A stretch of DNA of 64,000 bases from Rhizobium sp. NFR03. GTDB lineage: Bacteria > Pseudomonadota > Alphaproteobacteria > Rhizobiales > Rhizobiaceae. The position numbers and the translations under genes are program-made. Shown one piece after another: positions 55,871-64,000 of the stretch (position 1 is its first letter; each line of letters begins with the position of its first letter). The notes under the pieces were generated by a model that searched no databases, was not told where the DNA came from, and was given only the letters and a program-made list of their open reading frames with translations. Location of the stretch: assembly GCF_900111275.1 (NCBI RefSeq), contig NZ_FOGR01000003.1, positions 62,001 to 126,000 of the forward strand. The letters run 5' to 3'.

Positions 55871-57229
55871 TCAGCGTCCCTCTACGGGCTTGAGACCGAA
55901 CCATTTGTTCTTTACCGCCTCATAATGCTTTTCCGGTCGGTATTCTGCGACATTGAGGTTCTGTCCGCGGACGGTGAGCGCGCCCATGCTGGCAAGCAGG
56001 GAATAGCTGGCGACGACGGCATTGCGCTGCGATGCCGCAAGGCTTTCGCGCGCAATCAGCACGGATTGCTGGGCGTCGAGAACGTCGAGCGTCGTGCGCT
56101 GTCCCACCTTGCGCTCCTCGATGACGCCGGCCAGCGCCTGATTTGCAGCCCGGATCTGCTCCTTGTTGGCCGTGATGGAGGCTCGGGCAGCATCCAGTTG
56201 GGCGTAGGCGCTGACGACCGTTTTTTGGACATCGAGCCGGACGCTGTCGACCGCGATGCTTTGCTGACCAGCGCGCTCCTTGGCCTGCCGCACCTGACCA
56301 TACTCGGCACCGCCTTGGTAGATGGGCACCTGTAGGCGTGCCGTGATCGAGCCGGAGGTATTGTCGACACCGCCGTTGTTGAACGAGTCGCCCGTGTTGC
56401 GGCTGACAGAACCCTGGATCGTCACACCGGGCAACATAGTCCCTTCCGCCTGCTTCACCCGGTAGCCCGCAGCATCGACCGCATATAATGCAGCGATGAT
56501 CTGCGGATTGTCCCGAAGGCCCGCGGCAACGGCCTGGTCGAGCGTGCGTGGCATGCCCGTCTTTGCCGGTGGCGCTGCCTTGATATCTCGAGGTGCGCCG
56601 CCGACGATCTGTACATAGACCGCCTCACTCTGCTTCAGTTGCGATACGGCTGTAGCAAGCAGTGCCTTCGCACTTGCGAGTTCCGCCTCGGCCTGACTGA
56701 CGTCCGTGCGGGTCCCCTCGCCCACCGTCAGCCGCGCATTGGCCGCCTTCAACTGCTCCTTGAGGAAAGCGAGGTTTTGTCGCCGAATGCCGACAACCTG
56801 CTGGTCACGCACAATATTGGCGTAGGATTCCGCAGCCGACAGGAGAATCGAGATTTCGTTGGCCTTGAGGCTTTCGCGATTGGACAAGACGGTCGATTCG
56901 GACGCCCGGACGTCGTTCAGGGTCTGGAAACCGTCGAAGATCTGCTGCGTGATCGTCAGTCCGGCAGAGCCTTGGTGGAAGTCCCGCGGGCGCGTCTGCA
57001 AATCGCTGTCAAAGCGCGTCTGCGTGCCGGTCGCGACTGCGGAAACCTGTGGTCGGTACCCGGACTTGGCGATCGTGACGGACTCGTCCACGGCACGAAG
57101 GCCGGCGCGTGCCGCGTTCAGATCCGGGTTGTTGGCATATGCCTTCGCCATGGCTTCGGCGATCGTATCGGCGGAGGCAGGCGAAACGAGAGCCACCGCG
57201 AGTATGGTCGTGATGCGCAGCATTTTCAT
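55871..57229 (-). CDS. tolC: TolC family outer-membrane efflux protein
   Basis: This 452-residue protein has a signal peptide (MKMLRITTILAVALVSPASA) and two outer-membrane efflux repeats (about 25-220 and 230-430), with long coiled-coil segments such as RVKQAEGTMLPGVTI and QLDAARASITANKEQIRAAN. It forms the outer-membrane duct for tripartite pumps and type I secretion. ATG 57229 has GGAGG five bases upstream, which settles the start. It has no pump genes beside it. Confidence 0.94.
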   Translation of the reverse strand: MKMLRITTILAVALVSPASADTIAEAMAKAYANNPDLNAARAGLRAVDESVTIAKSGYRPQVSAVATGTQTRFDSDLQTRPRDFHQGSAGLTITQQIFDGFQTLNDVRASESTVLSNRESLKANEISILLSAAESYANIVRDQQVVGIRRQNLAFLKEQLKAANARLTVGEGTRTDVSQAEAELASAKALLATAVSQLKQSEAVYVQIVGGAPRDIKAAPPAKTGMPRTLDQAVAAGLRDNPQIIAALYAVDAAGYRVKQAEGTMLPGVTIQGSVSRNTGDSFNNGGVDNTSGSITARLQVPIYQGGAEYGQVRQAKERAGQQSIAVDSVRLDVQKTVVSAYAQLDAARASITANKEQIRAANQALAGVIEERKVGQRTTLDVLDAQQSVLIARESLAASQRNAVVASYSLLASMGALTVRGQNLNVAEYRPEKHYEAVKNKWFGLKPVEGR

Positions 57230-57609
57230 GCGATGCCTCCAGTATGACAGGACCCAGCACTCCGGCACCCGCACATCGACTTAAAAGGTTCTGCCGCAAA
57301 AGCCATGCCGAAGGTCGGAACAGCTGCTACCGCAAGATCATTCGATGCCAGCACTGCGCCTCCATGCGCAAGACGGAGCCGGCCCTACGTAACCGAACGG
57401 TCGTCCGGCGTTGCTGTTGCGCATCAGGTCGTCCCGAGGCAGGCAGGTATCCAAGCCCGATCTAATTGACCAGCATGGCGCCGGGCTGACCATAGCATCG
57501 GCGCCTAACCATAACGGATCGAAGGCCGACGCCTATGCATGAAAAAGCCGGGCCACGTTTCCGTATAGCCCGGCTTTCTACCTTCATCGAATGCTTGGTG
57601 ATCCGAAGA
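57230..57609. other. Intergenic region between tolC and the pcm-like gene
   Basis: These 380 bases hold the terminator of the upstream gene (57542-57577) and the tolC promoter and leader. I recognised no gene in it. Confidence 0.5.
57542..57577 (-). terminator. Intrinsic terminator of the pcm-like gene
   Basis: The stem AAAGCCGGGC / GCCCGGCTTT with a 14-nt loop is followed on the minus strand by a short T-run, 32 bases after the stop at 57610. It separates this gene from tolC. Confidence 0.8.
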
Positions 57610-58269
57610 TCAGAACACGAATTCCTTGGCGACGCGAAAGCCCGGCAGCGGCTTGACGGCCGTATTGAAGGCCTTGCGCTCTGACACTTTACCGCCTTCG
57701 CGCATGAAGACCTTTGCACGCGAAGCATTGCCGAAGCCGACGACAGCGATGAGCCGACCACCATCGCGCAACTGCGACGTCAGCGCAGCAGGGACCGTCT
57801 CGATCGCGCCATTGACGAAGATGACGTCATAGGGGGCCTTTGTCGGGTAACCGGCTTCGAGGACACCCGTCACGACACTGACGTTCGCGTAGCCTAGGCT
57901 GGACAGGTTTTCCTTCGCCTGCGCAGCCAGCTCCGCGTCGCTGTCGAGCGCGATCACATCCTTGCCCAGCAGAGACAGCAGAGCGGACGTATATCCGGTC
58001 GTGCAGCCGATCTCGAGAATGGAGTCTGTCTTGGCGATCTCGCCAAGCTGCAGCAGCTTCGCCAGCGGCGACGGCTCCATGACGTACCGGCCGCCGTCTG
58101 CCTGGGAAACGGCAATATCCGTGTCGATGTAAGCGAGTTGCTTACGGCTTTCGGGAACGAACGCTTCGCGGGGAACCGCCAGGAAGGCGGAAAGGACCGT
58201 ATGAGAGGTAACATCCGTGGTGCGAACCTGGTTGTCGACCATCTTGATACGTGCTGCTTCGAAATCCAT
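57610..58269 (-). CDS. Protein-L-isoaspartate O-methyltransferase-like protein
   Basis: This 219-residue SAM-dependent methyltransferase of the PCMT family begins MDFEAARIKMVDNQVRTTDV, with motif I ILEIGCTTGYTSALLSLLG and later VIFVNGAIETVPAAL. It differs clearly from the pcm at 32394 (GCTTGY replaces GTGSGF), so its substrate may differ. The frame is open upstream to 58473, but the N-terminus given is that of the family. It lies upstream of tolC, an arrangement also known in rhizobia. Confidence 0.87.
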   Translation of the reverse strand: MDFEAARIKMVDNQVRTTDVTSHTVLSAFLAVPREAFVPESRKQLAYIDTDIAVSQADGGRYVMEPSPLAKLLQLGEIAKTDSILEIGCTTGYTSALLSLLGKDVIALDSDAELAAQAKENLSSLGYANVSVVTGVLEAGYPTKAPYDVIFVNGAIETVPAALTSQLRDGGRLIAVVGFGNASRAKVFMREGGKVSERKAFNTAVKPLPGFRVAKEFVF

Positions 58270-58444
58270 CGCGCGTGCCTCTTCGATCCGCTTTGAACGC
58301 CGCCCTTGCGGACACTGTCCGGACGACCTGCGTCCGCCGCAACGGCGGACTGCCTTGCAAAGCTCATAAATCGCCGCATCGTGCGTTTCAAGCGGCGAAT
58401 GCAACGATGGGCAAATCGCCCCGTATCTCGTGCGCTTCAGGCGT

Positions 58445-58876
58445 TCACCGCGCTGGCGCGCCTTCGAGGCCAACCAGCGCGATCTTGCTGTAGCCTGCCT
58501 GCTGGATCCGGTTCATCAGGTCCATCAACGCGCCGTAATCGACGGACTTGTCGGCGCGCAGCAGGATTCGTGTCTGCTTGTTGCCCTCGGTCATTCCGTC
58601 GAGATCCGCAGCGAAACGGGATGTATCTGTCGTCTCGTTGCCGAGCGCGAGCGTCAGGTCGGATTTCAGCGTGATGAACACAGGCTTGTCGTCGCTGCGT
58701 GGCGTGGGCTTTGCCGCCGATTGTGGAAGATCCACTTTCATATCGACGGTCGCCAGTGGCGCTGCGACCATGAAGATGATCAGGAGCACCAGCATCACGT
58801 CGATGAAGGGGGTGACATTGATCTCCGCATTTTCCTCGAGATCGCCGCCACCGCTGTCGCCAAGTCGCGTTGCCAT
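58445..58876 (-). CDS. exbD: Biopolymer transport protein ExbD
   Basis: This 143-residue inner-membrane protein has one membrane helix containing the essential aspartate: EINVTPFIDVMLVLLIIF. A periplasmic domain with ILLRADKSVDYGALMDLMNR follows. It is the proton-channel partner of ExbB. The gene starts 3 bases after the exbB stop, so the pair is an operon. No tonB gene follows. Confidence 0.94.
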   Translation of the reverse strand: MATRLGDSGGGDLEENAEINVTPFIDVMLVLLIIFMVAAPLATVDMKVDLPQSAAKPTPRSDDKPVFITLKSDLTLALGNETTDTSRFAADLDGMTEGNKQTRILLRADKSVDYGALMDLMNRIQQAGYSKIALVGLEGAPAR

Positions 58877-58879
58877 GGT

Positions 58880-59914
58880 TCACCTCATCCGTGCGACGGG
58901 CGTTTCGCCCGGCTTGATCGTGTCGGCAAGCCGCGGCGCGGTGCGGCGAGCCAAGCGGAAATCGAGGTCGCGGCTGACCAGACGATCGACGGCCGCAGCG
59001 GTGTCCGCCAGGATCAGCCGATAGCCGGCGATGGAGCGGGCGAAGTAATTGTAGATGACCACCGCCGGAATGGCCGCGACGAGGCCGATGGCCGTCGCCA
59101 AAAGCGCTTCGGCAATGCCGGGCGCGACGATGGCAAGGTTTGTCGTTTGCGCCTGGCTGATGCCGATGAAGGAGTTCATGATACCCCAGACCGTGCCGAA
59201 CAGGCCGACGAAAGGGGAGATGGAGCCGACCGTTGCAAGGACGCCGGTGCCCGCCGCGATCTTCTTGCCCGCACCGGCCTCGATGCGCGAGAGACGCGAA
59301 GCGACACGTTCCTTTACGCCCTCGCCCGGCACGAGATCGAGGACCGGCTCCGATTTGGTCAGTTCCTGACCGGCAGCCGTCAGCATGGCGACGGCCGGTC
59401 CGCTTTTGACGACGCCTTCGGACGCATCGCGCAATCCGGTCGCGTCGGTCAGATGGGCAAGCGCCCGGCGCAGACGAGCCTTGGCTGCCGACAGTTCGAA
59501 GACCTTGAAAAGAAGAATTGACCACGTCGCGACGGAAGCAAGCGCGAGGGCGATCATCACGCCTTTGACCACATAGTCTGCCGCGAGAAACATGCCGACC
59601 GGCGACAGATCGTGCGGGAGCGACGGATCATCCCCATCTTCGGCGGCGAGTTCCTGCAGCTCGGTCGGTGGCTGCGCGGCTTCGGGCGCCGTATCCGGTG
59701 CCGCCGGTGGCGTGGCCTCCGGCGTCGGCGTCACAGGAGCGGGTGCCGTCTGGGCAGAGCCTTGCGGAGCCGCAGGCGCTGGTGGGGCCGAGGGCGCCTG
59801 CTCCGTAGAAGAGGCCGGAGGGGCTGATGTCTGGGCAGAAGCCGGCAGGGACATCGCCAGCGCCCCGATCAGGGCTGTGGCGAAGAAGGGCGTGGAAAAC
59901 TTGCAGTTCGACAT
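58880..59914 (-). CDS. exbB: Biopolymer transport protein ExbB (MotA/TolQ family)
   Basis: This 344-residue protein has a signal-like N-terminus (cleavage near PASA, residues 23-27), a Pro/Ala-rich periplasmic extension (about 28-100) and three membrane segments: VVKGVMIALALASVATWSI, VGLFGTVWGIMNSFIGI and EALLATAIGLVAAIPAVVIY. The extended N-terminus is common in rhizobial ExbB. It powers TonB-dependent outer-membrane uptake, usually of iron or haem. It lies directly upstream of exbD. Confidence 0.94.
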   Translation of the reverse strand: MSNCKFSTPFFATALIGALAMSLPASAQTSAPPASSTEQAPSAPPAPAAPQGSAQTAPAPVTPTPEATPPAAPDTAPEAAQPPTELQELAAEDGDDPSLPHDLSPVGMFLAADYVVKGVMIALALASVATWSILLFKVFELSAAKARLRRALAHLTDATGLRDASEGVVKSGPAVAMLTAAGQELTKSEPVLDLVPGEGVKERVASRLSRIEAGAGKKIAAGTGVLATVGSISPFVGLFGTVWGIMNSFIGISQAQTTNLAIVAPGIAEALLATAIGLVAAIPAVVIYNYFARSIAGYRLILADTAAAVDRLVSRDLDFRLARRTAPRLADTIKPGETPVARMR

Positions 59915-60064
59915 GATTCGTCCATCTCAAGCGATCCATCCGCTGCGTCGGGCGGACGATGATCTCGGGCGCCGGCCGCAGCCGGTTTCGTCACCATTGT
60001 GACGTCGTTCGCGCTCTCATATGTCACAGACGGCAGTGAAGGCAAGATTTCTAGACTGTTTTCA

Positions 60065-62554
60065 TCATGATTCTTCGCCGGGAAGGGTTTCGGAGTCATC
60101 GGCGTCTGTCGGCGTGTCGTCCGGAAAGGAATCGAGACGCCAGTCATAGGCGCGGTGTCGCTGCCAGGGCCGACGAAGCCCGTCCATGGCGGCGACAACC
60201 AGCCGGCCTCCGGGCGTAGCTGTGTCTGCGTAGATTTCGAGAGCACCTGTTTTTCGCAGCATGCGAGCACTGGCGAGGATTGCCCCGGAGTGACATGCGG
60301 AAAAAGCGAGGTTCGCGGAGGTCACGACGATATCGGCGATATCGCAGGCCGAACCGACAAGCCTGCGATCCTCGACCGTGACGATGACCCAACCCTGAGG
60401 CGATGTGGCGGCGCACCACTGCTCGGGAACGCAAGAGAAGCGGCCCTTCTCGCCCTCGCCAATCAACCGGTGCAATGCGCCGCGGGCCTCCGAATCCTTG
60501 AAAGGGAGCCGGTTCCGCTTGTCGTCGGTCGCCGGTAGCGGTTCGGGCAAAGCAAGATCGATACGCAAGCTTGGTGCGCGGTGCTTGTCGAGACGAAGCG
60601 CTCGCGTCCATTGACCGTAGATAAAGGCCGGCGGACGGGTTCGATTGCTGGCACCGGACATGCCGTCGATCAATGCAGCCAATCGTCCATCCTCAGCGAT
60701 AAGGAGAACCGGCCGCTCGGACGGAGCAGCGACGGCGATGCAGAGGCCGACGACAACGAGACCAAGACCTGCGAACGCCAGCCGCGTTCGCAGCAGGCAG
60801 AAAACAACGCCGCCGATGGCAATCATTGCGAAGGCCGCATGCGGCAGGCGCCCGGTCATGATCTGGCCACCGAGCGCCGAGACGAAACGAGCGACGGCCA
60901 GCATGACCTCCAGCCCGTACCCCATCACGATCAGAGGAAGCGTATCCAGTCCGAGCGGCATCAGCAGCATTGCGATGAGGCCAGCCGGCATGACCACGAT
61001 GCTGATGACCGGCATGGCCAGCATATTGCCAAGCAGGCCGTAGGCCGGCAGCTGATTGAAGTGGGCAGCCGAGTAGATCATGGTCGAGACGCCGCCGATG
61101 AGCGAACTGAGAAACAGTCCTGCCAGAAATCCGCGAATGCCTGCGAGCATCTCGTTTCCCTCGCGTCGGCCGGCAGGCACCTCGCGTTCCCGCCAGCGGG
61201 CATAACCGGCAACAAGCGCCAGCGTCGCGGCGAAGGACATCTGGAAGCCCGGACCGGAAACCGCGGACGGGTCCACGGCCAGAATCACCAATGCTGCAAT
61301 GGCTACATTGCGCAGGCTGATCGAGGGGCGATCGAAGAAAACGGCGAGGAGCATGATGACGATCATGATCCATGACCGGACGGCGGAAACGGCGCCTCCG
61401 GAGATCAGGATATAGAAGCACACCATCAGCAGAGCCCCGCCCGCTGCGATCTTCTTGATCGGCACGCGATGCGCAAGGCCGGGCACCAGACTGAGGCCGG
61501 TTCGCAAGCCGACCAGCAAGGTTCCGGCGGCCAACACCATATTGAGCCCGGAAATTGCAAGGACGTGGCCAAGGCCGGAATTTCGCAACGCGGCGATGCT
61601 GTCCCGGCTGATCGCCCGTTCCTCCGCCGTTACGAGAGCCGCAGCGATGGCTCCGGCATCGCCGGGAATGGTCGCGCGGATCCGCATGCCGATGGCCTCG
61701 CGCCAGACAGCAAGACCCGCCCAACTCCTGTCGATTAAGGACGCTCTGGCCGTCTCTTTCTTCTCATCGGCAAGGATCTGCGGCTTGCCATAAGCATAAC
61801 CTACCGCTCCGATGCCCTTGAAGAAGCTGTCGAATCCGAAATCGTTGAGGCCCGCGAGAGCGGGACCGGAGGGCGGCGAGAGACGAGCCCGTCCCTTGAT
61901 GATATCGCCGACCTTCGCCGCACCGGCATTGCGCACGACAAGCGTCAGGGTCGTCGGCGGACGCCGCAGCGTCGGCGCCTCGGTGCGCTGCAGGGCGACG
62001 ATATAGCGATAGGCATTTCTGCCGGAGATCTCCCGGCTAAGGATACGGCCCGTTATCGTCGTCGTTACCGGCGAATCCAGCATGACAGTGACGGTCCGGG
62101 ACGTTTCGAATGCTGCCGAGGTCGCACCGAGGAGAAGACCCGTTGTGCTGAAAACGACAAGACGGAGCCAGCCGGAGCGTCCCATTAGCGCTCCACTTGC
62201 TATGCAAAAACAACATGCCAGCACTGCAACATTGATGAGCGCGGGCGGGTCGCGTGCGGAAAACCAAAGGATCGCTCCCAGCGCCATCAGCAGCGGCAGG
62301 AAGAGAAACGGGTGCCCGAAGGCCGCCTCTTCCTCCCAAGCCGTACGAAATCGATCCGGCCACGCGCGGGGACGCGGACGCAAGACGGCGATCCAGCGGG
62401 CTCGTGCGCGTAATTCGTGTTGAAAAAATTGCGGGAGACGCTGGCGGGTCGGGGCGTGAACAAGCTGCGGGAGCGTTTCAAGATCCGGCTCATGAAGCGC
62501 TTGCTCAGCGCGCCTTGGTCCGATGTCGATCACTGCTTCGGACACCTTGCGCAT
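60065..62554 (-). CDS. comEC: ComEC/Rec2 family membrane protein
   Basis: This 829-residue protein has an N-terminal DUF4131 region (about 85-280), the competence membrane core (about 290-620) with GLGHVLAISGLNMVLAAG, SAVRSWIMIVIMLLAVFFD and ISIVVMPAGLIAMLLMPLG, and a C-terminal region that lacks the HxHxDH motif of metallo-beta-lactamase nucleases. ComEC carries single-stranded DNA across the inner membrane in naturally competent bacteria. The role in rhizobia is unclear. It is divergent from gltA. Confidence 0.9.
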   Translation of the reverse strand: MRKVSEAVIDIGPRRAEQALHEPDLETLPQLVHAPTRQRLPQFFQHELRARARWIAVLRPRPRAWPDRFRTAWEEEAAFGHPFLFLPLLMALGAILWFSARDPPALINVAVLACCFCIASGALMGRSGWLRLVVFSTTGLLLGATSAAFETSRTVTVMLDSPVTTTITGRILSREISGRNAYRYIVALQRTEAPTLRRPPTTLTLVVRNAGAAKVGDIIKGRARLSPPSGPALAGLNDFGFDSFFKGIGAVGYAYGKPQILADEKKETARASLIDRSWAGLAVWREAIGMRIRATIPGDAGAIAAALVTAEERAISRDSIAALRNSGLGHVLAISGLNMVLAAGTLLVGLRTGLSLVPGLAHRVPIKKIAAGGALLMVCFYILISGGAVSAVRSWIMIVIMLLAVFFDRPSISLRNVAIAALVILAVDPSAVSGPGFQMSFAATLALVAGYARWREREVPAGRREGNEMLAGIRGFLAGLFLSSLIGGVSTMIYSAAHFNQLPAYGLLGNMLAMPVISIVVMPAGLIAMLLMPLGLDTLPLIVMGYGLEVMLAVARFVSALGGQIMTGRLPHAAFAMIAIGGVVFCLLRTRLAFAGLGLVVVGLCIAVAAPSERPVLLIAEDGRLAALIDGMSGASNRTRPPAFIYGQWTRALRLDKHRAPSLRIDLALPEPLPATDDKRNRLPFKDSEARGALHRLIGEGEKGRFSCVPEQWCAATSPQGWVIVTVEDRRLVGSACDIADIVVTSANLAFSACHSGAILASARMLRKTGALEIYADTATPGGRLVVAAMDGLRRPWQRHRAYDWRLDSFPDDTPTDADDSETLPGEES

Positions 62555-62863
62555 ACCAGGGGAGCCCTTTTCGTCGCCACCGGAAGATGTTGCAGAAAAA
62601 GTTCTAATTTACAATTTCGAGTTATTGCCTATTTCTTCATCATGTCGTCGACCAAGCGCGGGAAGCCGCGACTTTCCTATGCAGCCGTAGTTGGAACTGC
62701 CAACAATCCATGCAACTATCGCGCCGCGAGATGATTATGCTGCATCGCAAAACGTAAGCCCCCGAGCGCTTGGCAGGGGGTATCAAATGCGGTAGCACTG
62801 AGGCAACAACGATGAATTGCGGCACGCTTTCGTGCCGTTTCGGTGCAAATGGAGGATCGCTAT
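62555..62863. other. Divergent promoter region of comEC and gltA
   Basis: This 309-base interval is AT-richer than its surroundings around 62600-62660. A perfect 6-bp hairpin GGCACG-CTTT-CGTGCC sits at 62821-62836, 13 bases before the gltA ribosome-binding site GGAGG (62851-62855). I saw no gene here; the glutamyl-tRNA synthetase gene that I recall beside gltA in relatives is absent. Confidence 0.5.
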
Positions 62864-64000
62864 ATGGCAGGCAAAAGCGCAACGGTGACGGTCAACGATA
62901 AATCGGTCGAGCTGCCGGTGCGGTCCGGCTCCATCGGCCCAGAGGTCGTTGATATCGGCACGCTCTACAAGCAGACGGGACAGTTCACCTACGATCCGGG
63001 CTTCACGTCGACCGCATCCTGCGAGTCCAGGATTACCTATATCGACGGCGACGAAGGCATCCTTCTTCACCGCGGCTTTCCCATCGAACAGCTCGCCGAA
63101 CAAGGCGATTTCCTTGAGGTTTGCTACCTTCTTCTCTACGGCGAACTGCCGACCAAGACGCAGAAGATCGACTTCGATCACCGCGTCACGCACCACACCA
63201 TGGTGCACGAGCAGATGTCACGCTTCTTTACCGGCTTCCGCCGCGATGCCCACCCGATGGCCGTCATGTGCGGCTGCGTCGGTGCGCTTTCGGCCTTCTA
63301 CCACGACTCGACGGATATCACCGATCCACACCAGCGCATGGTTGCAAGCCTGCGCATGATCGCGAAGATGCCGACGCTTGCCGCCATGGCTTACAAGTAT
63401 CATATCGGCCAGCCCTTCGTTTACCCGAAGAACGACCTCGATTACGCGTCGAACTTCCTGCACATGTGCTTCGCGGTTCCGTGTGAAGAGTACAAGGTCA
63501 ACCCCGTGCTGGCCCGCGCCATGGACCGGATCTTCATCCTCCATGCCGATCACGAGCAGAACGCTTCGACCTCGACGGTTCGTCTCGCCGGTTCTTCGGG
63601 CGCAAACCCCTTCGCCTGTATCGCGGCCGGCATTGCCTGCCTCTGGGGCCCGGCACACGGCGGCGCCAACGAAGCGGCTCTCAACATGCTGGCGGAAATC
63701 GGCACGGTCGATCGCATTCCGGAATATGTCGCCAAGGCCAAGGACAAGAATGACCCGTTCCGCCTGATGGGGTTCGGTCACCGCGTCTACAAGAACTACG
63801 ATCCGCGCGCCAAGATCATGCAGAAAACCACGCATGAAGTGCTGGCGGAACTCGGCCACAAGGACGACCCGCTTCTGCAGGTCGCCATGGAGCTCGAGCG
63901 CATCGCTCTGACGGACCCCTACTTCATCGAGAAGAAGCTGTACCCGAACATCGACTTCTATTCGGGCATCACGCTGAAGGCCCTGGGCTTCCCCACGACC
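62864..64000 (+). CDS. gltA: Citrate synthase, type II (3' truncated)
   Basis: The 379 visible residues are a type II (hexameric, Gram-negative) citrate synthase condensing acetyl-CoA and oxaloacetate. The catalytic residues His265 ([10 protein letters not shown]), His306 ([14 protein letters not shown]) and Asp364 (NIDFYSGI) fit the known triad. The N-terminal beta-rich part ([12 protein letters not shown]) is typical of type II. GGAGG precedes ATG 62864. The last 50 or so residues lie outside the window. Confidence 0.97.
   Translation, partial: MAGKSATVTVNDKSVELPVRSGSIGPEVVDIGTLYKQTGQFTYDPGFTSTASCESRITYIDGDEGILLHRGFPIEQLAEQGDFLEVCYLLLYGELPTKTQKIDFDHRVTHHTMVHEQMSRFFTGFRRDAHPMAVMCGCVGALSAFYHDSTDITDPHQRMVASLRMIAKMPTLAAMAYKYHIGQPFVYPKNDLDYASNFLHMCFAVPCEEYKVNPVLARAMDRIFILHADHEQNASTSTVRLAGSSGANPFACIAAGIACLWGPAHGGANEAALNMLAEIGTVDRIPEYVAKAKDKNDPFRLMGFGHRVYKNYDPRAKIMQKTTHEVLAELGHKDDPLLQVAMELERIALTDPYFIEKKLYPNIDFYSGITLKALGFPTT

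Noticed and set aside
58437-59525. Overlapping frames of about 360 codons on both strands over exbBD
   Set aside because: They conflict with exbD and exbB, which carry family motifs and lie 3 bases apart in operon order.

Overview
The window is an ordinary chromosomal stretch of an alphaproteobacterium, most likely a member of the Rhizobiaceae (Rhizobium/Agrobacterium/Sinorhizobium group). This rests on the gene content and neighbourhoods: nagZ-scpA-scpB-tatABC-serS-pcm, valS-popZ-tolC, an ExoR homologue, a fused SecDF next to mitochondrial-type complex I assembly factors, short DUF1127 proteins, an HWE-family histidine kinase, and comEC beside gltA. The DNA looks uniformly GC-rich. I saw no rRNA, CRISPR array, insertion sequence, phage gene or integration scar. 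Both ends cut a gene: an aminotransferase at the left and citrate synthase (gltA) at the right.

Left part (1-8740): a truncated PLP aminotransferase, an unknown membrane protein, a translationally coupled HWE histidine kinase and single-domain response regulator, tRNA-Pro, an NDUFS4-like complex I protein, tRNA-Arg, a DUF192 protein, a two-domain cold-shock protein, glyoxalase I, an M15-type lipoprotein and two identical tRNA-Glu genes, each with its own promoter-like sequence. Next (8739-19317): recJ, hom, an AlaC-like aminotransferase and a small lipoprotein on the minus strand. These are followed by phaC, map-radC and sthA on the plus strand.

Middle (19440-31330): trigger factor, tRNA-Leu, two tandem 47-residue DUF1127 proteins each followed by a terminator, trmFO, and a minus-strand operon yajC-secDF-(NDUFAF3-like)-(NDUFAF6-like) that joins Sec export to respiratory complex I assembly. 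A DUF815 ATPase and a lipoprotein with two LysM domains and a degenerate LytM domain follow.

Right of that (31468-45101) a long minus-strand block runs from dgt through argS, a SPOR-domain protein, nagZ, scpAB, tatABC, serS and pcm to an unknown protein. It covers chromosome condensation, twin-arginine export, cell-wall recycling and translation. Then come erpA, a cardiolipin synthase, xthA and exoR, which has a long upstream region. A FadL-type porin, valS, popZ, tolC, a second isoaspartyl methyltransferase-like gene, exbD-exbB and comEC (all minus strand) lead to gltA (plus strand).

Most of the window is housekeeping. The points most worth a second look are: the complex I assembly pair coupled to secDF; the LysM/LytM lipoprotein that has lost nearly all its zinc ligands; the duplicated tRNA-Glu transcription units; the DUF1127 pair; a perfect 27-bp in-frame tandem repeat in the SPOR protein; and three junctions (hom/recJ, serS/pcm, comEC/gltA) where genes I would expect from related genomes are absent. 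I found no clear sign of an entirely new system. The unknown genes at 880, 23746 and 31468 are the best candidates for new biology.
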